Under the pieces are notes generated by a model. The model was not told the DNA's origin and did no database searches. It saw only the letters and a list, made by a program, of their open reading frames with translations. DNA of 64,000 bases from Brevibacterium sanguinis (GTDB lineage Bacteria; Actinomycetota; Actinomycetes; Actinomycetales; Brevibacteriaceae), in NCBI RefSeq assembly GCF_003315415.1, contig NZ_QNSB01000011.1, positions 52,445 through 116,444 on the forward strand, read 5' to 3'. The translations under genes were made by a program, and so were the position numbers. Shown one piece after another: positions 46,160-54,371 of this stretch; the first letter of the stretch is position 1; the number at the start of each line of letters is the position of its first letter.

Positions 46160-46690
46160 TCAGCTCACCCACTCGGCGAAGTCCCTGCGCGCCCGGGACA
46201 GTTTGGGGTCGATGATGACGCGGCAGTAGCCGTTGTCGCGGTAGTTCGTGTAGAAGTCCTGGTGGACGTCCTCGGCGTCGTGGAAGACGCCGAGCGGCTC
46301 GAGGGTCGTGACGATCGGCCGGTCGAAATGCCTCTGCGCGTCGTCGATGGCGCGGGCGAACTCCGCCCTCTCCTCCTCATCGGAGTAGAACATCGCCGAC
46401 CGGTACTGGGTGCCGACGTCGTAGCCCTGGGCGTTGAGGCTCGTGGGATCGTGGCCGGTGAAGAAGAGGCCGAGGATGACCTCGGTGGGCACGATCCCCG
46501 GGTCGAAGGTGACCCGGAGCGCCTCGGCGTGGCCGGTCGTCCCCGAGCAGACCTCGCGATACGTGGGGTTCGGCGTGTGCCCGCCGGTGTAGCCGGAGAT
46601 CACCGAGGTGACTCCCGTCGTCCGCTGGTAGACCGCGTCGAGGCACCAGAAGCAGCCGGCCCCCAGGGTCAGGGTGCGAAGTTCACTCAT
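46160..46690 (-). CDS. msrA: Peptide-methionine (S)-S-oxide reductase MsrA
   Basis: A 176-residue enzyme reducing methionine-S-sulfoxide in proteins. The active-site motif GCFWC (Cys at about residues 13 and 16), 'SVISGYTGGHTPNPTY' and 'VCSGTTGHAEALRVTFD' are typical. It is first in the run that continues into a nitroreductase and two efflux pumps, suggesting an oxidative or xenobiotic stress theme. The chosen ATG 46690 has a weak ribosome-binding site; an upstream ATG five codons earlier is possible. Confidence 0.95.
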   Translation of the reverse strand: MSELRTLTLGAGCFWCLDAVYQRTTGVTSVISGYTGGHTPNPTYREVCSGTTGHAEALRVTFDPGIVPTEVILGLFFTGHDPTSLNAQGYDVGTQYRSAMFYSDEEERAEFARAIDDAQRHFDRPIVTTLEPLGVFHDAEDVHQDFYTNYRDNGYCRVIIDPKLSRARRDFAEWVS

Positions 46691-46852
46691 ACCGGGTACA
46701 ACCACGCCCGGCCCGACTTATTCCCGACGTGTTCCCGCCGACTCGCGGGGTCGGGGCTCCGCGATTTCGCGTGATCCGCGTCATAGTCTGGTGGCGTCCC
46801 CAGTCCCGTTCCGACGGTCGTCGGCGCGACGAGCTCGATGAGGAGAACGACC

Positions 46853-48670
46853 ATGAGGAGACGATCGGCAGCACTGGCCGCGTGCGTGGCGCTGACCCTG
46901 TCCGCATTCGGCCTCGCGCCCGCCGCGGCGGACGGGCGCCCGGGCGGCAAGCAGGCGACCGCCACCGGCTCCGGCGGCGCGGTGAGCACCGTCGACCCGG
47001 ACGCCTCGGCGGCGGCGCTATCGGTGCTGCGCAGGGGAGGCAACGCCGTCGACGCCGCGGTCGCGGCGGCCGCCACCCTCGGGGTGACCGAGCCCTTTAG
47101 TGCGGGCATCGGCGGCGGCGGGTACTTCGTGTACTACGACGCGAAGTCCGGTGAGGTGAGCACGCTCGACGGCCGGGAGACGGCGCCGCTTGCCCTGACC
47201 CAGCAGGACTTCATCGATCCCGCCACCGGCGAGCGCTACCCCTTCTCCCCCGAGCTCGTCACCAGCGGGGTGGCTGTGGGTGTCCCCGGCACGCCCGCGA
47301 CGTGGCAGCGGGCCCTCGACGAGTGGGGGACGTTGAGCCTGCGGAAGGCGCTGCAGCCGGCGATCACGACCGCCAAGCGCGGCTTCGTCGTCGACGAGAC
47401 GTTCCGGGAGCAGACCCTGGACAACAAGGAGCGCTTCGCGGCCTTCGACTCCTCCGCCCAGCTCTTCCTGCCCGGCGGCGACGCCCCGCGGGTCGGCGAC
47501 ACCATGAAGAACCACGACCTCGCCGACACCTATCGGACGCTGGCCGAGGACGGTGTCGAGGAGTTCTACTCCGGAGAGCTCGCCGAGGAGATCTCCGAGA
47601 CCGTCCAGGCGCCACCGGTGTCCGCGGACACCGACCTGCCGGTTCCGCCCGGCGAGATGACGATGGAGGACCTGGCCGCCTACGAGGTCCTCGAGCAGGA
47701 GCCGACGAAGGTCAGCTACCGCGGGCTCGACGTCTACGGAATGGCGCCCTCGAGCAGCGGCGGGACCACGGTCGGGGAGGCCCTGAACATCCTCGACGAG
47801 TTCACGCTCTCGCGCATGTCGGCCGCCGATGCCCAGCATCACTACCTCGAGGCCAGCGCCCTCGCCTATGCCGATCGCGGCAGGTACGTGGGCGATCCCG
47901 CCTTCGTCGACGTGCCCATCGCGGCGCTCACCGATCCGGTGTTCGGGGCCGAGCGGGCCTGCCTGCTCGATCCGGGTGCCGCGGCGAGCAAGCCCCTCGA
48001 CCCGGGCGAAGTCTCCGACTACGACGGTCGGTGCCCCTCGTCGACGAGTGAATGGGAGGAGAGGGAGGACACCGAGAACGTCTCGACGACGCACCTGACC
48101 ACGGCGGACAAGTGGGGCAACGTCGTCTCCTACACCCTGACGATCGAGCAGACCGGCGGATCGGGCATCACGGTCCCCGGCCGCGGGTTCCTCCTCAACA
48201 ACGAGCTCACCGACTTCACGACGGACGCGGACGACCCCGCCGACCCCAATCGGGTCGAACCGGGCAAGCGGCCGCGGTCGTCGATGGCGCCGACGATCGT
48301 GCTCAGGGACGGGGAGCCGATGCTGGCCCTGGGCTCGCCGGGCGGATCGACGATCATCACGACGACGCTGCAGACGCTGCTCAACCGGGTCGACCTCGGC
48401 ATGAGCCTCCCGGAGGCCATCGCCGCTCCCCGCGCGTCCCAACGCAACACGGCGGCCGTCACCGCCGAGCCCGAGTACATCGACGCCTACGCCGACGAGC
48501 TCGAGGCGCTGGGGCACACACTGGTCCCCTCGGGTGATTCGTTCACTCCGAACGCCGAGATCGGCGCGGTCGCCGCGATCGAGATCAACCCGGACGGGAC
48601 GATGACCGCGGCCGCCGAACCGCGGCGCCGAGGTGGGGGCTCGGCGCTGGTGCTCACCCCCGAGCGCTGA
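46853..48670 (+). CDS. ggt: Gamma-glutamyltransferase
   Basis: The 605-residue secreted enzyme has an N-terminal signal peptide ('SAALAACVALTLSAFGLAPA' with Ala-x-Ala). It cleaves gamma-glutamyl compounds such as glutathione and self-processes at a Thr: 'ENVSTTHLTTADKWGN', nucleophile at about residue 412. The large-subunit 'GGNAVDAAVAAAATLGVTEP' and small-subunit 'GSPGGSTIITTTLQTL' motifs are complete. ATG 46853 lies 7 bases after GAGGAG; an ATG at 46838 would add five residues. Its stop abuts the convergent def gene. Confidence 0.95.
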   Translation: MRRRSAALAACVALTLSAFGLAPAAADGRPGGKQATATGSGGAVSTVDPDASAAALSVLRRGGNAVDAAVAAAATLGVTEPFSAGIGGGGYFVYYDAKSGEVSTLDGRETAPLALTQQDFIDPATGERYPFSPELVTSGVAVGVPGTPATWQRALDEWGTLSLRKALQPAITTAKRGFVVDETFREQTLDNKERFAAFDSSAQLFLPGGDAPRVGDTMKNHDLADTYRTLAEDGVEEFYSGELAEEISETVQAPPVSADTDLPVPPGEMTMEDLAAYEVLEQEPTKVSYRGLDVYGMAPSSSGGTTVGEALNILDEFTLSRMSAADAQHHYLEASALAYADRGRYVGDPAFVDVPIAALTDPVFGAERACLLDPGAAASKPLDPGEVSDYDGRCPSSTSEWEEREDTENVSTTHLTTADKWGNVVSYTLTIEQTGGSGITVPGRGFLLNNELTDFTTDADDPADPNRVEPGKRPRSSMAPTIVLRDGEPMLALGSPGGSTIITTTLQTLLNRVDLGMSLPEAIAAPRASQRNTAAVTAEPEYIDAYADELEALGHTLVPSGDSFTPNAEIGAVAAIEINPDGTMTAAAEPRRRGGGSALVLTPER

Positions 48671-49336
48671 TCACAGGAGCATCGAGCTCGGCAGGGTGAA
48701 CCCGAGCTGCGCCGCCGCGGTCCTCGTCGATGGCTGGTTCCAGAACCGGGCGACTGCGGCGTTGGTCGCCAGCGATCGCATCTCGGCGCGGTCGAGGTAG
48801 AGGATTCCCGCGAGGTGATCGGTCTCGTGCGCGACGATGCGGGCCGACCATCCGGACACCTCCTCGGCGATGGGGGTTCCGTCGAGGGTGTGCCCGCGCA
48901 GGTGGATCCGGCGCGGTCGGGACACGACGGCCTGGTAACCGGGGATCGAGAGGCAGCCTTCGTAGAACGCGACCTCCTCACCCGTCGCGGGCTCGTACGC
49001 GGCGTTGAGGACGACGCGAAACGGCAACGGGGTCCGCTCGCGCACCGCGGCGATCTCGGGGTCGAGGCGGGCGGGGTCCTCGGCGACGAACAGCGACAGC
49101 CCGATGCCGATCTGGGGTGCGGCCAGTCCCACCCCGGGAGCGGCGGTCATGGTCGCGTGCATCACCTCGGCGAGCTCAGCCACGGTCGAGTCATCGACCT
49201 GACCGTCGAAGGGTCGGGTCGCGGTGCGCAGCACGGGATCGCCGGCCTCGACGATGGGCGCGATTCCGTCGTTCTCCGCGGCCGCGGCGAGCACGGTCCG
49301 GATCTGCTCGACGATGACGGCGTCGGCTTCGTTCAT
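48671..49336 (-). CDS. def: Peptide deformylase
   Basis: A 221-residue Fe/Zn enzyme that removes the N-formyl group from new proteins. The three PDF motifs are present: 'GVGLAAPQIG', 'EGCLSIPG' and 'HETDHLAG' (HEXXH). The N-terminus is about 30 residues longer than minimal PDFs, seen in actinobacteria with a second copy. It follows the CitE-like gene by 10 bases and may be co-transcribed with it, though functionally unrelated. Confidence 0.95.
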   Translation of the reverse strand: MNEADAVIVEQIRTVLAAAAENDGIAPIVEAGDPVLRTATRPFDGQVDDSTVAELAEVMHATMTAAPGVGLAAPQIGIGLSLFVAEDPARLDPEIAAVRERTPLPFRVVLNAAYEPATGEEVAFYEGCLSIPGYQAVVSRPRRIHLRGHTLDGTPIAEEVSGWSARIVAHETDHLAGILYLDRAEMRSLATNAAVARFWNQPSTRTAAAQLGFTLPSSMLL

Positions 49337-49346
49337 CGATCTGAGC

Positions 49347-50150
49347 TCACTGCGCGCGGGCGACGATGAGTTCGGCGTGCTTGAGCAGCGGCGCGTCGAT
49401 CATGCTGCCCCGGTAGGCGAACGCGCCCTTCTCGGTCCGGGCGGCCTCGAGCACGCCGGTGGCCCAGTCGAGCTGTTCGGGGCTGGGGCGGAAGGCCTCG
49501 CGGACGACGGGCACGTGGTAGGGGTGGATCGAGACCTTGCCGCTGAAGCCGGACTCGACGGCGTCCTCGGCCTCTGCCCGCAGTCCGTCGAGGTCGTCGA
49601 TGTCGGCCCAGATCGAGTCGAGGGCGTGCCGGCCGTGGGCGCGGGCGGCGAGCAGGGTCATGCTGCGCACGTGCCGGACGACGTCGCGCCACGTGCCGTC
49701 CGACCTGCGCGAGGATCCCCCACCGAGGTCGGCGATGAGGTCCTCGGAGCCCCACATGAGCGCGAAGGTGTTCGGTGCGGCCGCGATCTCGGCGGCGCCC
49801 AACGCCCCGAGCGCGGTCTCGATGAGCGCGATGACCTGCCGGTCGCCGAACACCGTGAGGTCGCCGGCTCGCTCGGCCTTGGGCACCATGACCGCGGTGT
49901 AGTCGGTCGCCGCGAGCATCCTCAGGTCCTCGCCGAGGTGGGCGGAGTCGCGGGCGTTGACACGCACGACGGTGCGGGTCGGGTCGAGGGGGAAGTCGAC
50001 GATCGCCTCCCGGGCGGCGGCCTTGTCGGCGTCGTTGACGGCATCCTCGAGGTCGAGGATGACGATGTCGGAGCGTTCCGCGGCCTTCGTGAAGCGGTCG
50101 GGGCGATCGCCGGGGACGAAGAGCCAGGCGGGTCGGAACTCGAGGGTCAT
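49347..50150 (-). CDS. CoA ester lyase, HpcH/HpaI (CitE-like) family
   Basis: A 267-residue TIM-barrel protein with 'PAWLFVPGDRPDRFTKAAER', 'VILDLEDAVNDADKAAARE' (metal Glu/Asp), 'VMVPKAERAGDL' and 'GFSGKVSIHPYHVPVV'. It resembles the mycobacterial Rv2498c type lyase, described as cleaving hydroxymethylglutaryl-CoA or citramalyl-CoA in leucine/itaconate catabolism. Its neighbours (MaoC hydratase, AccA1/AccD1, FadE) agree with that role. The start follows a MaoC gene by 8 bases. Substrate assignment is inference from homology and context. Confidence 0.88.
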   Translation of the reverse strand: MTLEFRPAWLFVPGDRPDRFTKAAERSDIVILDLEDAVNDADKAAAREAIVDFPLDPTRTVVRVNARDSAHLGEDLRMLAATDYTAVMVPKAERAGDLTVFGDRQVIALIETALGALGAAEIAAAPNTFALMWGSEDLIADLGGGSSRRSDGTWRDVVRHVRSMTLLAARAHGRHALDSIWADIDDLDGLRAEAEDAVESGFSGKVSIHPYHVPVVREAFRPSPEQLDWATGVLEAARTEKGAFAYRGSMIDAPLLKHAELIVARAQ

Positions 50151-50158
50151 CGGGGGTC

Positions 50159-50650
50159 TCACTTCTTCTCGGAGGCGTGGTCGGACTTGAACATCATCGT
50201 CTGCCGCACGGCCCTGGCCACGAGGGTGCCGTGCTGGTTGTAGCCGCGGTGCTCGAAGGTCGCGATGCCCTGTCCGGGACGGGACCTCGATTCGCGCGTG
50301 TCGACGATCGTCGTCTCCGCGTACAGGGTGTCGCCGTGGAAGAGCGGGGCGGGAAACGACACCTCGGAGAAGCCGAGGTTGCCGACGATGGTGCCCTGGG
50401 TGAGCTGGGAGACGGACAGCCCGATGAGGGTGGCCAGGGTGAACATCGAATTGACGAGGCGCTGGCCGAAGGGCTCGGTCTCCGCGAATGCCGCGTCGAG
50501 GTGGAGGGCCTGGGTGTTCATCGTCACCGCCGTGAACCACGTGTTGTCGGCCTCGGTGATCGTCCGGCCGGGGGCGTGACGGTAGACCGCCCCGACCTCC
50601 ATCTCGTCGAGCCACAGTCCGCGCTGCTCGATGACCTTGTTCTCGCTCAT
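50159..50650 (-). CDS. MaoC family acyl-CoA hydratase
   Basis: A 163-residue hot-dog-fold protein with 'RTITEADNTWFTAVTMNTQA' and 'NSMFTLATLIGLSVSQLTQG'. MaoC-type hydratases hydrate enoyl-CoA. The gene directly precedes the CitE-like lyase, the same order as the mycobacterial Rv2499c-Rv2498c pair, where the hydratase makes the CoA ester that the lyase then cleaves. A methylglutaconyl-CoA or itaconyl-CoA substrate is inferred. GAGGATC precedes ATG 50650. Confidence 0.86.
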   Translation of the reverse strand: MSENKVIEQRGLWLDEMEVGAVYRHAPGRTITEADNTWFTAVTMNTQALHLDAAFAETEPFGQRLVNSMFTLATLIGLSVSQLTQGTIVGNLGFSEVSFPAPLFHGDTLYAETTIVDTRESRSRPGQGIATFEHRGYNQHGTLVARAVRQTMMFKSDHASEKK

Positions 50651-50732
50651 GATCCTCCTCACTGTCGGTGATTCGAGCTTAGCGTCCGGACGACTAGGCT
50701 GGGAGCAGGAGCACCCCGATGCGAGGAGGGAC

Positions 50733-51554
50733 ATGAACCGCGAATCGATCGACTGCTGGCTCACCGACATGGACGGAGTCCTGGTCAAGGAGAACTTCGC
50801 CCTGCCCGGTGCCCAGGAGCTCCTCGAGCAGTGGCGGCGCCGCGACACCCCGTTCCTCGTCCTGACGAACAACTCGATCTACACGGCCAGGGACCTCTCC
50901 GCCCGGCTGCGCGCCAGCGGACTCGACGTCCCCGAGAGCCACATCTGGACCTCTGCCATGGCCACCGCCGACTTCCTCCGCCATCAGGTCGAGCACGGGA
51001 CGGCGTTCGTCGTCGGCGAGGTGGGGCTGACCACCGCCATCCACGAGGCCGGATTCGTCATGACCGAGCACCAGCCGGACTTCGTCGTCGTCGGTGAGAC
51101 CCACACGTACTCGTTCGAGGCGATCACGAAGGCCATCCGCCTCATCCAGGCGGGCTCCCGCTTCATCGTCACCAACCCCGACGCCACCGGTCCCAGCCCG
51201 ACGGGCATCCTGCCGGCGACGGGAGCGATCGCGGCCCTCATCACCAAGGCGACCGGCCGCGAGCCCTACGTCGTGGGCAAGCCGAATCCGATGATGTTCC
51301 GCTCCGCGCTCAACCGGATCGGGGCGCATTCCTCGTCGACCGCGATGATCGGCGATCGGATGGACACCGACATCATCGCCGGCATGGAGGCGGGCATGCA
51401 CACGATCCTCGTGCTCACCGGCATCTCCTCGGCCGAGGACGTCGCGGGGTTCCCGTTCCGCCCCGACGAGGTCATCTCCGGGGTCCACGAGCTCCTCGAG
51501 GTCCCGCCCGGCGACCGTGAGGAGCTCGGCGCCGACGTCACCGGGTCCGCCTGA
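50733..51554 (+). CDS. HAD-IIA family hydrolase (NagD/AraL-like phosphatase)
   Basis: A 273-residue phosphatase with motif I 'LTDMDGVLVKEN', motif II 'FLVLTNNSIY', motif III 'VVGKPNPMMFRSAL' and motif IV 'MIGDRMDTDIIAGMEAGMH'. The family removes phosphate from sugar phosphates and nucleotides. GAGGAGGG precedes ATG 50733. It lies between MaoC and cls on the other strand and interrupts the leucine-degradation unit; there is no obvious functional link. Confidence 0.92.
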   Translation: MNRESIDCWLTDMDGVLVKENFALPGAQELLEQWRRRDTPFLVLTNNSIYTARDLSARLRASGLDVPESHIWTSAMATADFLRHQVEHGTAFVVGEVGLTTAIHEAGFVMTEHQPDFVVVGETHTYSFEAITKAIRLIQAGSRFIVTNPDATGPSPTGILPATGAIAALITKATGREPYVVGKPNPMMFRSALNRIGAHSSSTAMIGDRMDTDIIAGMEAGMHTILVLTGISSAEDVAGFPFRPDEVISGVHELLEVPPGDREELGADVTGSA

Positions 51555-51626
51555 GGTCGGCTCACCGCCTCGGCGGGGCGGTCGCGCCGGCACGTCACCG
51601 TCACGCGAGCGCCTCGGCGGAAGGGA

Positions 51627-53108
51627 TCACTGGAGCGCCGAGGTGAGCCTCATGACGGACTCCATGTACCGTCTCGGCCACGGCCGCCGCTCCCATTCCT
51701 CGAGGCTGAGCTCGTGGCTGACCCGGGCGTACCCGGCGATCACCCCGGTGATCCCGGAGACGAGGTCGCCGCCGGCCGTGAGCAGGCTGATCTCGTAGTT
51801 GAGGCCGAAGGAGCGCATGTCCATGTTCGACGACCCCATCACGGCGTACCTGTCGTCGACGACGAAGCACTTCGTGTGGAGAACCTGCGGCTTGGGGAAC
51901 TGGAAGATCCGCACCCCCGACTCGAGCAGGGTGCGGTAGTAGGACGATTGGGCGCGGTCGACCATGTACTGGTCGGCCTCCTCGCTGACGTAGAGTTCGA
52001 CGGCCACGCCGCGTCGGGCGGTGGTGGTCACGGCCGCGAGCAGGGATTCGTCGGGGACGAAGTAGGGGCTGACGATCGCCAGGCGCTCCTGCGCGAGGTA
52101 CATGAGCGAGGTGAACACCTTGAGGTTCGGTTCGGTGGTGAATCCGGGGCCGGACGGGACGAGCTGCATGCCGTTGACCGGCCCGCCGATCTCGGTGCCG
52201 ATCTCCCCGCCGTCGTAGGGCCGGATGTCGAGGCGCTCTCCGCATTCGGAGTACCAGTCGGTGGCGAAGACGGCCTCGACGGTCGCGACGATCGGTCCGC
52301 TGAGCTCGACCATGATGTCGTGCCAGTGCCTGCCGGCCTTGATGTTCTTCCGCTTGAGGTAGGTCGAGTCGATGAGGTTCTGCGAGCCCATCATCGCCTT
52401 CCTCCCGTCGACGACGAGGAGCTTGCGGTGGTTGCGCAGGTCGATCCGGCGGGCCTTGCCCCGCCAGGGGATGAAGGGGAGCATGAGCTGCCATTCGATC
52501 CCCGCGGCGCTGAGCCGCTTGCCGAGCCGGTGGAAGCCCGGGTACTTGCGGGAACCGATGTGGTCGAACATGACCCGCACCGCGACTCCTCTCCCGCTCG
52601 CCCGCTCGAGTGCCCGGAAGAACACATCGGTCGTGTCGTCCCAGGCCATGATGTAGATCTCGACCGAGACATAGTCCTCGGCCTCGTCGACGAGCTCGGC
52701 CATGCGCCGGATGCTCGCATCGTAGTCGGAGATCAGGCCATGGTTGATGCCGGCCACCATGGGCAGCGCGGTGAGCTCGCGACCGAGGTGGACGATCGAG
52801 GTGAAGTCGCGGGGCACGTCCAGGCCGGGTGGGGCGTCGGGCAGCTCGTCGGCGCCCTCGTGCATGAGCTCGTTGGCCTCGGCCTGGATCCGCTGCCGAC
52901 GGCCGTTGACATAGGGGCTGCCGAGCATGAGGAACAGCGGGATCCCGACGATCGGCAGGAAGAGGATGAGGAGCAGCCACGCCGACGACGACGAGGGCCG
53001 TCTGCCCTCGGGCACGACCCCGATGGCGATGATCTTCAGCGCGTACTCGATGACGAGCCACGTCACCGTGAGATAGGTGGGCAGGCCGCTGAGGTCGATG
53101 AGGTTCAT
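51627..53108 (-). CDS. cls: Cardiolipin synthase
   Basis: A 493-residue PLD-superfamily enzyme with two N-terminal membrane helices (about 10-30 and 40-62) and two HKD motifs: 'HRKLLVVDGRKAMMGSQN' and 'HTKCFVVDDRYAVMGSSN'. It condenses phosphatidylglycerol molecules into cardiolipin at the membrane. It is located between the acyl-CoA dehydrogenase and MaoC genes and is unrelated to their pathway. It converges on the HAD gene. Confidence 0.95.
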   Translation of the reverse strand: MNLIDLSGLPTYLTVTWLVIEYALKIIAIGVVPEGRRPSSSSAWLLLILFLPIVGIPLFLMLGSPYVNGRRQRIQAEANELMHEGADELPDAPPGLDVPRDFTSIVHLGRELTALPMVAGINHGLISDYDASIRRMAELVDEAEDYVSVEIYIMAWDDTTDVFFRALERASGRGVAVRVMFDHIGSRKYPGFHRLGKRLSAAGIEWQLMLPFIPWRGKARRIDLRNHRKLLVVDGRKAMMGSQNLIDSTYLKRKNIKAGRHWHDIMVELSGPIVATVEAVFATDWYSECGERLDIRPYDGGEIGTEIGGPVNGMQLVPSGPGFTTEPNLKVFTSLMYLAQERLAIVSPYFVPDESLLAAVTTTARRGVAVELYVSEEADQYMVDRAQSSYYRTLLESGVRIFQFPKPQVLHTKCFVVDDRYAVMGSSNMDMRSFGLNYEISLLTAGGDLVSGITGVIAGYARVSHELSLEEWERRPWPRRYMESVMRLTSALQ

Positions 53109-53137
53109 ACCATCAGGAGTCTAAGGGGTCCGGCAGC

Positions 53138-53185
53138 CCGCGGACCGAACGGACCGCGGGCCGAACGGTCCGCGGGCCGAACGGC
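53138..53185. repeat. 16-bp tandem repeat, three copies, between cls and the acyl-CoA dehydrogenase
   Basis: Units CCGCGG(A/G)CCGAACGG(A/T/C) start at 53138, 53154 and 53170. CCGCGGACCG (53138-53147) can pair with CGGTCCGCGG (53166-53175), so the array can fold and may act as the terminator of the upstream acyl-CoA dehydrogenase operon. Confidence 0.8.
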
Positions 53186-53198
53186 GCGGACGCGGGGC

Positions 53199-54371
53199 CT
53201 AGAGGCCGAGTTCGCGGGCGATGAGCATGAGCTGGACCTCGGTGGTGCCCTCACCGACCTCGAGGATCTTCGAATCGCGGTAGTGGCGGGCGACGAGGTA
53301 CTCGTTCATGAAGCCGTAGCCGCCGTGGATCTGGGTGGCGTCGCGGGCGTTGTCCATCGCGGCCTCCCCGGCGATCGTCTTCGCGATCGCGGCCTCCTTC
53401 TTGAACGGCAGGCCCGCGATCATCCGCGAGGCGGCGAGGTAGTAGGCGGCGCGGGCGGCGACCGTCCGGGCCTCCATGCGGGCGATCTTGAACGAGATCG
53501 CCTGGAAGTCCGCGATCGCGTGCCCGAAGGCCCGACGCTCCTTGGCGTACCTCACGGATTCGTCGACGCACCCCTGGGCGGCGCCCACGGACAGCGCGGC
53601 CACGGCGATGCGGCCCTCGTCGAGGATGCGGAGGAAGTTCGCGTAGCCGCGGCCGCGTTCGCCGAGGAGGTTGCCCTCGGGCACCTGCACGTTCTCGAAG
53701 GTCAGCGGGTGGGTGTCGGAGGAGTTCCAGCCGACCTTGTCGTACGCGGGCTCCACCGTGAAGCCGGGGGTGCCCGCCGGGATCATGATCGTCGAGATCT
53801 CGGGGACCTCGCGCCCGCTCTTCGAGGTCCTGGTGCCTGTCACCGCGGTGGCCGTGACGAGGCGGGTGATGTCGGTGCCGGAGTTGGTGATGAAGCACTT
53901 GCCGCCGTTGATCGTCCACGTGCCGTCGGCCAGGGTGGCCCGCGTCTTCGTGCCGCCGGCGTCGGATCCGGCTTCTGGCTCGGTCAGCCCGAAGGCCGCC
54001 AGTCCGGAGCCGTCGGTGAGTCGGGGCAGCCATTCGCGCTTCTGCTCCTCGGTGCCGAACCGGTGGATCGGCATCGCTCCGAGCGAGACACCGGCCTCGA
54101 GGGTGATCGCCAGGGACTGGTTGACCCGCCCGATCTCCTCGATGGCGAGGGTCAGCGCGAAGTAGTCCCCGCCCATCCCGCCGTACTCCTCGTCGAAGGG
54201 CAGGCCGAACAGTCCCATCCTCCCCATCTTCGCCACGAGGGCGTAGGGGAACTCGTGCTTGGCGTCGAGTTCGGCGCTGACGGGCGCGACCTCCTCGTCG
54301 GCGAACTTCGCGACCGACCGTCGCAGGTCCTCGTACTCGTCGGGCAGCATGCCCGGAACGAAAGCTGTCAT
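53199..54371 (-). CDS. Acyl-CoA dehydrogenase (FadE19/isovaleryl-CoA dehydrogenase-like)
   Basis: A 390-residue flavoenzyme with '[19 protein letters not shown]', 'ITNSGTD', '[20 protein letters not shown]' and the end '[20 protein letters not shown]', which contains the catalytic Glu region EGTTE. It forms a run with the biotin carboxylase and carboxyltransferase genes: it overlaps the carboxylase by 4 bases. The likely substrate is isovaleryl-CoA, the leucine intermediate made before the carboxylation step. Substrate is inferred from the cluster. Confidence 0.9.
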   Translation of the reverse strand: MTAFVPGMLPDEYEDLRRSVAKFADEEVAPVSAELDAKHEFPYALVAKMGRMGLFGLPFDEEYGGMGGDYFALTLAIEEIGRVNQSLAITLEAGVSLGAMPIHRFGTEEQKREWLPRLTDGSGLAAFGLTEPEAGSDAGGTKTRATLADGTWTINGGKCFITNSGTDITRLVTATAVTGTRTSKSGREVPEISTIMIPAGTPGFTVEPAYDKVGWNSSDTHPLTFENVQVPEGNLLGERGRGYANFLRILDEGRIAVAALSVGAAQGCVDESVRYAKERRAFGHAIADFQAISFKIARMEARTVAARAAYYLAASRMIAGLPFKKEAAIAKTIAGEAAMDNARDATQIHGGYGFMNEYLVARHYRDSKILEVGEGTTEVQLMLIARELGL

